This document shows positions 43,324-51,761 of a stretch of DNA of 64,000 nt, one piece after another. The notes under the pieces were generated by a model. That model saw only the letters and a program-made list of their open reading frames with translations. It was not told the DNA's origin and searched no databases. Positions within the stretch are counted from its first letter, which is position 1. Every line of letters begins with the position of its first letter. This DNA is from Kribbella sindirgiensis. Its GTDB lineage: Bacteria; Actinomycetota; Actinomycetes; Propionibacteriales; Kribbellaceae. The position numbers and the translations under genes are program-made. The DNA lies in assembly GCF_004331435.1 (NCBI RefSeq), contig NZ_SJKA01000002.1, positions 124,001-188,000 on the forward strand, written 5' to 3'.

Positions 43324-43356
43324 ACTGAATCTGAATTCAGTGAATCATAATTCAGT
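43324..43356. promoter_or_regulatory. TetR operator: nested palindromes
   Basis: The perfect palindrome CTGAATTCAG (43331-43340) sits inside the outer pair ACTGAAT (43324-43330) / ATTCAGT (43350-43356), 14 bases before the monooxygenase ATG. The location between divergent TetR and monooxygenase genes fits a repressor site. Confidence 0.65.
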
Positions 43357-43369
43357 CAAGGAGACCACG

Positions 43370-44716
43370 ATGAACGTCCTGATCGCGGGTGCCGGACCGA
43401 CCGGCTTGACCCTCGGGATCGAGCTGGCCCGGCGTGGGATCGCGGTCCGGGTGATCGACAAGGCGACCGAGTTCTTCAACGGATCGCGCGGCGACGGCCT
43501 GCAGCCGCGGACCCTGGAGGTGTTCGAGGACCTCGGCGTCCTCGACGAGGTTCTGGCCCAGAGCCTGCCGATCCCGCTGATGAAGATCGTCATCAGCGGT
43601 CAGCCGTTCGGGGAGCGCCGGATGGCCGACCCGGTCGAACCCACACCGGACATCCCGTACCCGAACGCGCGGATGCTCGGCCAGTCCCGCACCGAGCAGA
43701 TCCTCCGCGACAAACTCGCGGAGTACGGCGTCAGCGTCGAGCTGAACACCGCGATCACCGGCTTCACCCAGACCGCAAGAGAGGTCACCGCCGAGCTGTC
43801 CACCGGCGAGACACTCACCATTGACTACCTGGTCGGCGCCGACGGCGGGAAGAGCTTCGTCCGCAAGCATCTCGGGATCGCCTTCGAGGGCACCACCGAC
43901 GAGTCGATCCGCACGCTGCTCGGCGATGTCGCGGCGGACGGACTCGACCACGAGTACGGCTACTGGTTCGCCTCGAAGGACAACCCGATGGCCGGCATCG
44001 CGATGACTCCGCTGAGCGGCGGCGACCAGTTCCAGTTCGGCGCGCCGCTCGACGGCGACGACGCGGACACCTCGCTCGAAGGCCTGCAGGCGCTGGTCGA
44101 CAAGTACGCCGGCCCGGGTACGGCGAAGCTCCGCGACCTCACCTGGTCGACCGTGTGGCGTCCGAACGTGCGGCTCGCCGCGAAGTTCCGGGTCGGCCGC
44201 GTCTTCATCGCCGGCGACGCCGCCCACGTCCACCCGCCGACCGGCGGCCAGGGCCTGAACACCGGCGTCCAGGACGCGTACAACCTCGGCTGGAAACTCG
44301 CGGACGGTCGCGAAGAGGTCCTGGCGACGTACGAGACCGAGCGCCGGACCAACGCGGAGCGCGTGCTCGGGATCAGCGAGGACCTGATGCAGAAGCACGT
44401 CGACGGCGACGAGTCGGCGCTCGAGCGCGGCGAGAACACCCGCCAGCTGGACGTCTCGTACCGGGACCCGTCGGACACCCGCCCGCTCACCTCGGGCGAC
44501 CGGGCGCCGGACGCACCACTGGTCGATGCCGAAGGCAACAAGGTACGCCTCTTCGAACTGTTCCGCGGCCCACACGAAACCCTGCTGCGCTTCTCCCCCA
44601 CCACCGCACCGACCCACCCGCACTCGGTCGACATCACCTCACCCGAGGCGTTCGCGATCTACCACGCCCAGCCGGGCGACGAGATCCTCATCCGCCCGGA
44701 CGGCTACCTGGCTTAG
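43370..44716 (+). CDS. FAD-dependent monooxygenase (phenol hydroxylase / PgaE-like)
   Basis: A 448-residue group A flavoprotein hydroxylase. Motifs: GAGPTGLTLGIELARRG, the NAD(P)/FAD DG motif VGADGGKSFVRK, and FIAGDAAHVHPPTGGQGLNTGVQDAYNLGWKLA. The C-terminal thioredoxin-like domain is present but short. The ATG at 43370 follows AAGGAG; an in-frame ATG at 43340 lies in the operator. It likely hydroxylates an aromatic compound or drug, under the divergent TetR repressor. Confidence 0.92.
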   Translation: MNVLIAGAGPTGLTLGIELARRGIAVRVIDKATEFFNGSRGDGLQPRTLEVFEDLGVLDEVLAQSLPIPLMKIVISGQPFGERRMADPVEPTPDIPYPNARMLGQSRTEQILRDKLAEYGVSVELNTAITGFTQTAREVTAELSTGETLTIDYLVGADGGKSFVRKHLGIAFEGTTDESIRTLLGDVAADGLDHEYGYWFASKDNPMAGIAMTPLSGGDQFQFGAPLDGDDADTSLEGLQALVDKYAGPGTAKLRDLTWSTVWRPNVRLAAKFRVGRVFIAGDAAHVHPPTGGQGLNTGVQDAYNLGWKLADGREEVLATYETERRTNAERVLGISEDLMQKHVDGDESALERGENTRQLDVSYRDPSDTRPLTSGDRAPDAPLVDAEGNKVRLFELFRGPHETLLRFSPTTAPTHPHSVDITSPEAFAIYHAQPGDEILIRPDGYLA

Positions 44717-44726
44717 GATCCCCAGC

Positions 44727-45353
44727 ATGGATTCAGCCGCTGCCTACGACCGTGCCGTCGAGTTGGCGACCCGCGGGCGGCGGCAGATCCTGGGGATCAC
44801 CGGGGCGCCGGCGGCGGGCAAGTCGACGTACGCCGAACAGCTCGCCGCGAAGCTGACCGCCGACGGGCACAAGGTCGCGCTCGTGCCGATGGACGGATAC
44901 CACCTGGCACAGTCGGTTCTGGAAACCGAAGGACTTGCGGACGTGAAGGGCGCGCCGCACACCTTCGACGGGTACGGCTTCGTCGCGCTCCTCAGGCGGT
45001 TGAAGGAATCACCGGACGAGCAGATCTGGGCGCCGCGCTTCGATCGCAGCATCGAGGACTCGATCGCCGCGAGCATCGGAATCGCGCCGGAGGTCACGCT
45101 GGTTCTGACCGAGGGCAACTACCTGCTGCTCGACGAGGCGCCTTGGTCGACCGTCCGCAGCCTGCTCGATCAGTGCTGGTACGTCGAAGTACCCGAGGAG
45201 CTCCGTCACGCCCGCCTCGAGGCGCGGCATCGGGCGTTCGGCAGATCACCCGAGGAAGCACACGAACGCACGTACGGGTCCGACGAACGCAACGCCCATC
45301 TGATCGCGGCGACGGCCTCGGCGGCCGACGCGATCATCCAACCCGGTCGATGA
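44727..45353 (+). CDS. Uridine-kinase-like P-loop kinase
   Basis: A 208-residue P-loop kinase of the nucleoside/panthothenate-kinase-like superfamily. Walker A GAPAAGKST (residues 24-32), the substrate segment VPMDGYHL, and TEGNYLLLDE are typical of the uridine kinase/YggC/FrcK group that includes sugar kinases. It starts 10 bases after the monooxygenase. Its 3' end overlaps the convergent TetR gene by 20 bases. Nucleoside versus sugar substrate cannot be decided. Confidence 0.85.
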   Translation: MDSAAAYDRAVELATRGRRQILGITGAPAAGKSTYAEQLAAKLTADGHKVALVPMDGYHLAQSVLETEGLADVKGAPHTFDGYGFVALLRRLKESPDEQIWAPRFDRSIEDSIAASIGIAPEVTLVLTEGNYLLLDEAPWSTVRSLLDQCWYVEVPEELRHARLEARHRAFGRSPEEAHERTYGSDERNAHLIAATASAADAIIQPGR

Positions 45354-46071
45354 ACGCGGCGACCCCGTCCAGGTAGAGCTGCAGGCCGAAGTCGAAGTCG
45401 GCCTCGTTGTCCTCCTCGAAGCTCCCCACCTCGTCGAACACCCCGGCCTCGACCGTGCGCACCACCGCCGGATAGACCCGCGGATCCGCGACCTTTCGCA
45501 GCGTCGCCCCGAACCGCCGAAAGGCATCCGGGTTGTCGGCGTAGCCCGCCGCCAGGTCGAACGCCATCCGGATCTGACCCTGCACGTAGGTGATGAGCCC
45601 CATCACCACGCCGACCTTCGCCTCCTCCGGCAGACCGGTGTCCGCCAGTACGCCGAGTGCGGAGTCGAACCAGGCGAGGTTGTTCGGACCGGCCGGCGGA
45701 CCGGAGATCGGCACCTTCGCGTACCACGGGTGCCGCCGGATCGCGGTCAGTACGCCGTCCGCCCAGAACGTCAGCCCGGTCCGCCAGTCGACGCCCTCGG
45801 GCATCGGCTCCGGACGCTCGATCGCGGCGTCGGACATGATCACGAGCAGGTCGTCCTTGCTCTTCACGTGCCGGTACAGCGCCATCGTCGAGTTGCCGAG
45901 CCGCTCGGCGACCCGCGCCATCGAGACGGCGGCGAGGCCTTCGGCGTCGGCGATCGCGATCGCCGACGCGACGATGTCGTCGAGCGTCAGTGACGGTTTC
46001 GGCCCGCGCCGCGGCGTCTCCCGCAGCCGCCACATCAGCGCGACGTCGGCCGGCAGCTCGTTGTTCTCCAC
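45334..46071 (-). CDS. TetR-family repressor with TetR_C_1 domain
   Basis: A 245-residue TetR repressor. N-terminal helices LTLDDIVASAIAIADAEGLAAVSMARVAERLGNSTMALYRHV (residues about 28-70). The C-terminal domain is of the tetracycline-repressor type common with drug exporters. It is divergent from an ABC efflux pump (46154-47837) and has a nested operator between, so it probably regulates the pump in response to a drug. Confidence 0.93.
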   Translation of the reverse strand: MENNELPADVALMWRLRETPRRGPKPSLTLDDIVASAIAIADAEGLAAVSMARVAERLGNSTMALYRHVKSKDDLLVIMSDAAIERPEPMPEGVDWRTGLTFWADGVLTAIRRHPWYAKVPISGPPAGPNNLAWFDSALGVLADTGLPEEAKVGVVMGLITYVQGQIRMAFDLAAGYADNPDAFRRFGATLRKVADPRVYPAVVRTVEAGVFDEVGSFEEDNEADFDFGLQLYLDGVAAFIDRVG

Positions 46072-46096
46072 CGGGTCAGTTTAGGCCTTGCCAACC

Positions 46097-46144
46097 CTTA
46101 CTGCGTACCTGCTACGCTATTTAGCGTATTGGATACGCAGTAAG
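46097..46144. promoter_or_regulatory. Nested TetR operator dyads
   Basis: The outer perfect dyad CTTACTGCGTA (46097-46107) / TACGCAGTAAG (46134-46144) encloses an inner perfect dyad TACGCT (46113-46118) / AGCGTA (46123-46128), both centred near 46120.5. The 3' outer arm abuts the AGGAGGGG ribosome binding site of the ABC gene. Confidence 0.75.
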
Positions 46145-46153
46145 GAGGGGACG

Positions 46154-47053
46154 ATGATCGTCAAGGCGACCGGCTTGCGGAAGTCGTACGGTGCGACCGA
46201 GGTACTGACCGGGGTCGACCTGAGCGTCGCGGAGGGATCGGTGCTCGCGTTACTGGGCCCGAACGGCGCCGGCAAGACCACCACGGTGCGGATCCTGACC
46301 ACACTGACCCGCCCGGATTCCGGTACGGCGACGATCGCGGGGTACGACGTACTTCGCGAACCGGCCCGGGTCCGCGGCGTGATCAGCCTGACCGGGCAGT
46401 ACGCCGCGGTCGACGAGAACCAGACCGGGCGGGAGAACCTGGTGATGGTCGGCCGGCTCATGCACCTCGGCCGGCGGACCGCGCGGCGGCGTACGACGGA
46501 GTTGCTGGAACAGTTCGGGCTCACCGACGCGATGGGCCGGCACGTGAAGACGTACTCCGGCGGCATGCGGCGCAAGCTCGACCTGGCGATGAGCCTGATC
46601 GCGCGGCCACGGGTGATCTTCCTCGACGAGCCGACGACCGGGCTCGACCCGGCCAGCCGGTTCGCGATGTGGGACGCGATCGCGGAACTGGTCCGCGACG
46701 GTACGACGATCCTGCTCACCACGCAGTACCTGGAGGAGGCGGACCGGCTCGCCGACCGGATCGTGCTGCTCGACCACGGCCGGATCGTCGCCAGTGGTAC
46801 TGCGGACGCGCTGAAGACCCAGATCGGTGGCGAGCGGATCGAACTGCGCTTCACCGACGAGGTGCAGCTGCTGAAGGCTGCCGGCGTACTGAACGGAGTG
46901 GTCGACCAACTGGTGCTGAACGTGCCGTCGGACGGTACGGCGGCGCATCTGCACCAGGTCCTCGACGTACTGCGTGACAACGGGCTGATGCCGGAGCGGG
47001 TCTCGTCCCACCGGCCCACGCTCGACGACGTGTTCCTCGCACTGACCGCCTGA
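46154..47053 (+). CDS. ABC efflux ATPase, DrrA type
   Basis: A 299-residue ATPase of the daunorubicin-resistance type. Walker A GPNGAGKTTT, signature YSGGMRRKLDLAMSL, Walker B VIFLDEPTTGLD, and the C-terminal DrrA tail VSSHRPTLDDVFLALT. The ATG at 46154 follows TAAGGAGGGG. With the following permease it forms an export pump for a hydrophobic drug, controlled by the divergent TetR. Confidence 0.94.
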   Translation: MIVKATGLRKSYGATEVLTGVDLSVAEGSVLALLGPNGAGKTTTVRILTTLTRPDSGTATIAGYDVLREPARVRGVISLTGQYAAVDENQTGRENLVMVGRLMHLGRRTARRRTTELLEQFGLTDAMGRHVKTYSGGMRRKLDLAMSLIARPRVIFLDEPTTGLDPASRFAMWDAIAELVRDGTTILLTTQYLEEADRLADRIVLLDHGRIVASGTADALKTQIGGERIELRFTDEVQLLKAAGVLNGVVDQLVLNVPSDGTAAHLHQVLDVLRDNGLMPERVSSHRPTLDDVFLALTA

Positions 47054-47063
47054 GAGGTTGCTG

Positions 47064-47837
47064 ATGTCACACCAAGGAGTCGTCGCCGCCTGCTCGGACG
47101 TGGTGACCATGATCGACCGCAGCGTGCGGCTCGCACGGCGCAACGTCGACACGTTGTTCGTGTCGCTCCTGCTGCCGTTGCTGATGATGGCGTTGTTCGT
47201 CTACGTGTTCGGCGGCGCCATCAACACGGGGACCGAGTACGTGAACTACGTCGTACCGGGGATCCTGCTGCTCACCACCGGGTACGGCGCCTCGTCGACG
47301 GCGATGGTGGTCGCCGACGACATGCACAACGGGATGATCGACCGGCTGCGCTCGCTGCCCATCCACAGCTTCGCCGTACTGACCGGCCATGTCGTCGCGA
47401 GCGTGGCGCGCAACGCGACGTCGACGGCGATCGTCATCGTGGCCTCGCTCGCCATGGGGTTCCGCCCCAACGGCGGCGTGGTGGACTGGCTGGCGGCGAT
47501 CGGGCTGCTGTTGCTGTACGTCGTCGCGCTGTCCTGGCTCGCGGCGGGACTCGGCGTGATCGCCAAGTCGGTGGAGTCGGCCAGCGCGCTCAGCTTCTTC
47601 ATGCTGTTCCTGCCGTACCTGAGCAGCGCGTTCGTACAGCCGGAGACGATGCCGTCCTGGTTGCGGCCGATCAGCGAGCACCAACCGATCACACCGGTGA
47701 TCGAGACCGTCCGCAGCCTGCTGATCGGAACGCCGATGGAGAACAACGGCCGAGTCGCACTCGCGTGGTGTTGTGGTCTGCTCCTGTTCTCCGTCGTCCT
47801 GGCGACTTCGCTGTATCGGAGACGTTCGAACCGCTGA
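47064..47837 (+). CDS. ABC-2 type permease, DrrB type
   Basis: A 257-residue membrane protein with six hydrophobic segments (FVSLLLPLLMMALFVYVFGG, YVVPGILLLTTGYGASSTAMV and others) and the short ISEHQPITPVIE loop typical of DrrB-like exporters. The ATG at 47064 lies 10 bases after the ATPase stop. A membrane partner of the upstream ATPase. Confidence 0.93.
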   Translation: MSHQGVVAACSDVVTMIDRSVRLARRNVDTLFVSLLLPLLMMALFVYVFGGAINTGTEYVNYVVPGILLLTTGYGASSTAMVVADDMHNGMIDRLRSLPIHSFAVLTGHVVASVARNATSTAIVIVASLAMGFRPNGGVVDWLAAIGLLLLYVVALSWLAAGLGVIAKSVESASALSFFMLFLPYLSSAFVQPETMPSWLRPISEHQPITPVIETVRSLLIGTPMENNGRVALAWCCGLLLFSVVLATSLYRRRSNR

Positions 47838-47953
47838 ACGCACTTCTGGTGCCGTTCGACGAAAAGCTGCCGAGAGTGACCCCTTCGTCGGGTTAACGTC
47901 AAAGTCCCCCCCAACGTGTGGTGGTCCCACTCCCCCCGGGACCCACACGGACG

Positions 47954-47987
47954 AGCGCCCCGGTCATCGATCGGGGCGCTTTGTTTT
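47954..47987 (+). terminator. Rho-independent terminator after efflux operon
   Basis: AGCGCCCCG (47954-47962) and CGGGGCGCT (47972-47980) form a perfect 9-bp stem with a 9-base loop followed by TTGTTTT. It is 117 bases after the permease stop. Confidence 0.85.
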
Positions 47988-48072
47988 CCCCGAAATTCTT
48001 TTTGGGAGACGTGTCGAATCCGGCCCCTCTGGTCCGACGTATCAGTAAGAGCGACCAAAGGAGAGGGTCAGA

Positions 48073-48270
48073 ATGAACATCACCACCGACATCCGGAACA
48101 TGATCGTCACCATGCTGGCCTAGGGGAGCCCGGTCTGGTACGTGGCCGGCATGGTCAACATGCGCAGCCACGACGTGTACGTGATCGGCTGCGAGGCCGG
48201 TTACCCCGACAAGGCCAAGCTGCGCCGAGCCGTCTGGGCCGCGCGCAACCGCGTTCCCCAAGCCGCCTGA
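48073..48270 (+). pseudogene. Small ORF interrupted by an in-frame amber codon
   Basis: Starting at ATG 48073, behind the strong ribosome binding site AAAGGAGAGG, the frame reads MNITTDIRNMIVTMLA, hits TAG at 48121-48123, then continues in the same frame for 48 more sense codons (VWYVAGMVNMRSHDVY, GYPDKAKLRRAVWAARN) to TGA at 48268. Third positions after the TAG remain GC-rich, as in real genes here. The simplest reading is a 65-codon gene with a recent nonsense change, for example CAG to TAG. Internal restart at ATG 48151 or read-through are other options. It has a terminator before and after, so it is its own transcription unit. Confidence 0.6.
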
Positions 48271-48289
48271 CTTCCTGTCAGGTCGCTCC

Positions 48290-48333
48290 AGCCGCTGTCT
48301 GCCCCCGTGGCGGACAGCGGCTTTGTTCTGTCT
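48290..48333 (+). terminator. Rho-independent terminator after the small amber ORF
   Basis: AGCCGCTGTC (48290-48299) and GACAGCGGCT (48313-48322) form a 10-bp stem followed by TTGTTCTGTCT, 20 bases after the small ORF's TGA. Confidence 0.85.
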
Positions 48334-48344
48334 AAGGTGACTGT

Positions 48345-49289
48345 GTGGAGGACGTCAGCGTGGTGGACTACCACACGGCCGGGGAGCCGTTCCGGATCGT
48401 GACCTCGGTCGACATCCCGGGAACATCCGTGGCCGACCGTCGCGTCACAGCGCAGTCCTCGGAGGCGATCGACGCCGTACGGCGGTTGCTGGTGAACGAG
48501 CCGCGTGGTCATGCGGACATGTACGGCGGGTTCGTCGTACCGGGTGACGACGACGGCGCCGACTTCGGCGTGGTGTTCTGGCACAAGGACGGGTACTCGA
48601 CCGCGTGCGGGCACGGGACGATCGCGCTGGCGACCTGGGCCGTCGAAACCGGTCTGGTCCAGGCCGGTGACGTCGTCATCGACGTACCGTCGGGACGGGT
48701 GACAGCCCACGTCAGTAGCTCTGGAGTTGCCTTCCGCAACGTCCCGTCGTACGTGCTGAGCCGCGGCGTCCAGGTGTCGACTTCGCGCGGCGACGTGCTG
48801 GCGGACATCAGTTACGGCGGAGCGTTCTACGCCTCGGTCCCCGCTTCCTCGGTCGGTCTGTCGGTCACGCCCTCGTCGTACGCCGACCTGATCGCGATCG
48901 GCCGCGAGATCAAGTGGGCTCTGGACGCGGTCGCCGTCCACCCGACCGATCCGCGGCTCAGCGGTCTGTACGGCACGATCCTGTACGACGATCTCGGGCC
49001 CGCTCACCAACGCAATCTGGCGGTGTTCGCCGATGGAGAGGCCGACCGCTCCCCCTGCGGCTCAGGTACGTCGGCGCGCCTGGCTTTGCTGCACGACGAG
49101 GGCCGTCTGCACACGGGACAGGTCCTGCGCCACGACTCCATCGTCGGGACGACGTTCCTCGGCCGCGTCGTCTCCGAGACACCCGAAGGCGTGGTCACCG
49201 AGGTGCACGGCAGCGCGTACCGCACCGGGACGGCGACGTTCACCGTGGATCCGCGCGACCCGTTGGGCACCGGATTCACGCTGCGCTGA
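48345..49289 (+). CDS. Proline racemase family protein (hydroxyproline/proline epimerase-like)
   Basis: A 314-residue enzyme of the two-base racemase fold. Both catalytic cysteines are present: C88 in STACGHGTIA and C238 in DRSPCGSGTSA, so it should be a racemase/epimerase rather than a trans-3-hydroxyproline dehydratase, which replaces the first Cys by Thr. Substrate (proline or 4-hydroxyproline) is not decided by these motifs. The GTG at 48345 is close behind a terminator; GTG 48360 is an alternative. Confidence 0.9.
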   Translation: MEDVSVVDYHTAGEPFRIVTSVDIPGTSVADRRVTAQSSEAIDAVRRLLVNEPRGHADMYGGFVVPGDDDGADFGVVFWHKDGYSTACGHGTIALATWAVETGLVQAGDVVIDVPSGRVTAHVSSSGVAFRNVPSYVLSRGVQVSTSRGDVLADISYGGAFYASVPASSVGLSVTPSSYADLIAIGREIKWALDAVAVHPTDPRLSGLYGTILYDDLGPAHQRNLAVFADGEADRSPCGSGTSARLALLHDEGRLHTGQVLRHDSIVGTTFLGRVVSETPEGVVTEVHGSAYRTGTATFTVDPRDPLGTGFTLR

Positions 49290-49338
49290 TCTCAGATTGC
49301 GACTCCGCACCGCGGCGCCGGCCGCTAGGTTGGTGCTC

Positions 49339-49662
49339 ATGATCTTCATCACCGCGAAGTTCCGCGTACGGCCCGAGCACGCCGACGACTGGCCGACCAT
49401 CACCGCCGACTTCACCACCGCGACCCGCGCCGAACCAGGCTGCCTGTGGTTCGACTGGTCCCGCTCCGTCGACGACCCGAACGAGTACGTCCTCGTCGAA
49501 GCCTTCGCCGACGACGACGCCGCCACCCACCACGTCACCTCGGCGCACTTCAAGGCCGCCCAGGACCACCTCCCACCCCACCTGGTCGAGACCCCCCGCA
49601 TCGTCAACTTCAAACTCCCCCAGGACAACTGGTCCGAACTCGGCGAACTCGCCGTCAAGTAA
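49339..49662 (+). CDS. Antibiotic biosynthesis monooxygenase (ABM) domain protein
   Basis: A 107-residue ferredoxin-like ABM protein. The pattern IFITAKFRVRPEHADDW, EPGCLWFDWSRSVDDPNEYVLVEAFADDDA and AHFKAAQDHLP is typical of the small quinol monooxygenase/YgiN-like group. ATG at 49339. The substrate is unknown; it may detoxify quinones. It lies 49 bases after the epimerase gene. Confidence 0.92.
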   Translation: MIFITAKFRVRPEHADDWPTITADFTTATRAEPGCLWFDWSRSVDDPNEYVLVEAFADDDAATHHVTSAHFKAAQDHLPPHLVETPRIVNFKLPQDNWSELGELAVK

Positions 49663-49666
49663 CCGG

Positions 49667-49786
49667 ATGAACGGACAGATCGTCTGGGACGCCACTGTGA
49701 CCGGCTGGCGCCGGTTGGCCCAACTGCCGTCAGCAGCTCTGAAGAGCGAGCCCGACTGCTGCGGATGGTCGGCGGCGCTCCAATGA
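49667..49786 (+). CDS. Possible 39-residue peptide, uncertain
   Basis: ATG 49667 reads MNGQIVWDATVTGWRRLAQL and ends after a CCGW segment at TGA 49784. No good ribosome binding site precedes it, although it begins only four bases after the ABM stop. No family is recognised. It is listed because the 251-base gap here has no other gene except the leader ORF at 49850. Confidence 0.25.
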   Translation: MNGQIVWDATVTGWRRLAQLPSAALKSEPDCCGWSAALQ

Positions 49787-49849
49787 CAGCCGAATAACTG
49801 AGAGCTGACTCGGTACTGGGAACAACCCCCCGGGGGCGGAGGACAGGTT

Positions 49850-49909
49850 ATGTATTGTTCGCACGCCCCAGCGCCTGTCCCCAGTCACCGCATCGCGCGT
49901 CGCAAGTGA
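49850..49909 (+). CDS. Putative 19-residue leader peptide upstream of ABC exporters
   Basis: ATG 49850 is preceded by GGAGGA at good spacing and reads MYCSHAPAPVPSHRIARRK, stopping at TGA 49907-49909. The TTG start of the ABC exporter is only four bases further on, and there is no other ATG or GTG in that gene's upstream frame. This arrangement fits translational coupling, or a leader whose translation controls the exporters. It could instead be a small secreted or processed peptide; the sequence does not decide. Confidence 0.45.
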   Translation: MYCSHAPAPVPSHRIARRK

Positions 49910-49913
49910 GGGT

Positions 49914-51761
49914 TTGACACCGCGGGTAGGAGCTGTCACTGTCCTGCGGTGCGGGAAGGGTAAGTATTCACAGCGGTGGCGGCTCCACTCGCCACGAGCG
50001 CTCGCGGTCGTCGTACTGGCGCGTGCGTTCCCACTCCGGTTTGCCTTGCTGCTCGGGTGCATCGTCCTCACCGCGATCTGGCCGGCGATCTTCGCGGCAC
50101 TGGTCGCACACCTGATCACCGTCCTGCCGGCAGTGGCGGAGACGGGCCGCGCGCTCGCCGGGATCGCTCTGGTGCTGGCAGCGCAAGAGGTGACGCGCGC
50201 CGTGTACGAGGTAGCGCGCTGGGCGCTGTACCGGCGGTACGAGGAGTACTTGATCGGCCGCGTGATCCGAGCCGCTCTCGACGCAAGCACCTTGGACATC
50301 TTCGAACGCCCCGACTTGGCCGCCAAGACTGACCGTGCCGTCCGCATCGCGGGCCTCGAGCCCGGGGACCTGGTCGACGGCTTGACCATGAAGTGGCCCC
50401 TGCAAGCTCAGGGCATCGCGGCCGGAGTGTTGGTGGCGACGGTGTCCGTCCCGGCCGCCGCACTCCTTCTCGTGCTCTGGCTCCTCGTCGGCAACAGGCT
50501 GCAGGCGAACATGCGCCGCTCAGATCAGTTCTCCTGGGAGGACGCCGTACATGCCGCGAGCTACACGCACCGGATCGGACTGCGTCCGGAGTGGGCGAAA
50601 GAGGTTCGCATCTTCGGTCTCACCGGTTGGTTGTCGGATCGCTACGGCCGCCAGGCGGCTCGCATTCTCGCGGAGCTCGCCAAGGCCCGCAACGTCGGAC
50701 AGCGCTCGCTGACCATGCTCTTCACCTTGGTTGTCGTGGCCAATGCGACCGTGGTCGCTGGAGCCCTGAGCGGAGATCTCGGCTTAGGCGCCATCGTCCT
50801 GCTGCTGCAAGGCATGCTCGGCATGAGCCTTCTCGCCGATCAATCCGGAGACGATCTCATCGAGTACGGCGCCAGCCGTGTCCCGGTCGTACTCGAACTG
50901 GAACGTCTCGTCGCCGACCACGCCACCCCGCACCCGGGCACCGCCAGTGCGTCAGGACGTCCGACGGAATCGATCGTGTTCGAGGAGGTGACCTTCGGCT
51001 ACCCCGGATCCGGCAAGGTCATCTTCGATCGGCTGAACCTCGAGATCCGGGCGGGTACGTCGCTTGGCGTCGTCGGCCTGAACGGGGCCGGGAAGACAAC
51101 GTTGATCAAGCTCCTCACCGGCCTCGAAGTACCGCAGAGTGGCCGCATCCTCGTCGACGGAACCGATCTCCGCGAACTCGATCAGGAATCCTGGCGGAAG
51201 TCCGTGGCGGCGATCTTCCAGGACTTCATCCGCTACGAGCTGTCCGCGCGGGACAACATCGGTCTCGGAGCAGTTGAGCAGTTGGCGCAGCCATCGACGG
51301 ACGATCAGATCGAGCGCTCCGCCGTACGGGCCGGCGCCGACACCATCCTCGGCAGGCTCCCACAGGGCCTGGATACGACGCTCTCCCCGCGGCTCGACCA
51401 CGGCGTCGACCTCTCGGGTGGACAGTGGCAGCGGATAGCTCTGGCCAGAACACTCATGGCGGTTCAAGGCGGCGCCCGCGTTCTCGTGCTCGACGAACCG
51501 ACCGCTCAACTCGACGTGCGCGCGGAGTCGGACCTCTACAACAGGTTCCTCGACCTCACCTCCGGCTTGACCAGCGTCGTGATCAGCCATCGGTTCTCCA
51601 CGATCCGTCGCTCCCGCCGGATCATCGTGCTCGACGGCGGGCAGGTCACCGAGGACGGCAGCCACGAACGGCTCCTCGCGGCCGGCGGAACCTACGCCCG
51701 CATGTTCCGCAAGCAGGCGATGCGATTCAGCTCCCATGCCGAGGAGAACATCGATGAGTGA
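49914..51761 (+). CDS. ABC exporter (fused membrane and ATPase domains), first subunit
   Basis: A 615-residue half-transporter. Residues about 30-310 are the membrane domain, and 350-600 the ATPase: Walker A GLNGAGKTT, signature LSGGQWQRIALAR, Walker B VLVLDEPTAQLD, H-loop VISHRFSTI. The start is TTG at 49914, just after a short ORF; no ATG or GTG is available near. The GGQWQR signature and pairing with a second half-transporter resemble peptide/lanthipeptide exporters of the RamA/RamB type, but no lanthionine synthetase is nearby, so the cargo is unknown. Confidence 0.9.
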   Translation: MTPRVGAVTVLRCGKGKYSQRWRLHSPRALAVVVLARAFPLRFALLLGCIVLTAIWPAIFAALVAHLITVLPAVAETGRALAGIALVLAAQEVTRAVYEVARWALYRRYEEYLIGRVIRAALDASTLDIFERPDLAAKTDRAVRIAGLEPGDLVDGLTMKWPLQAQGIAAGVLVATVSVPAAALLLVLWLLVGNRLQANMRRSDQFSWEDAVHAASYTHRIGLRPEWAKEVRIFGLTGWLSDRYGRQAARILAELAKARNVGQRSLTMLFTLVVVANATVVAGALSGDLGLGAIVLLLQGMLGMSLLADQSGDDLIEYGASRVPVVLELERLVADHATPHPGTASASGRPTESIVFEEVTFGYPGSGKVIFDRLNLEIRAGTSLGVVGLNGAGKTTLIKLLTGLEVPQSGRILVDGTDLRELDQESWRKSVAAIFQDFIRYELSARDNIGLGAVEQLAQPSTDDQIERSAVRAGADTILGRLPQGLDTTLSPRLDHGVDLSGGQWQRIALARTLMAVQGGARVLVLDEPTAQLDVRAESDLYNRFLDLTSGLTSVVISHRFSTIRRSRRIIVLDGGQVTEDGSHERLLAAGGTYARMFRKQAMRFSSHAEENIDE

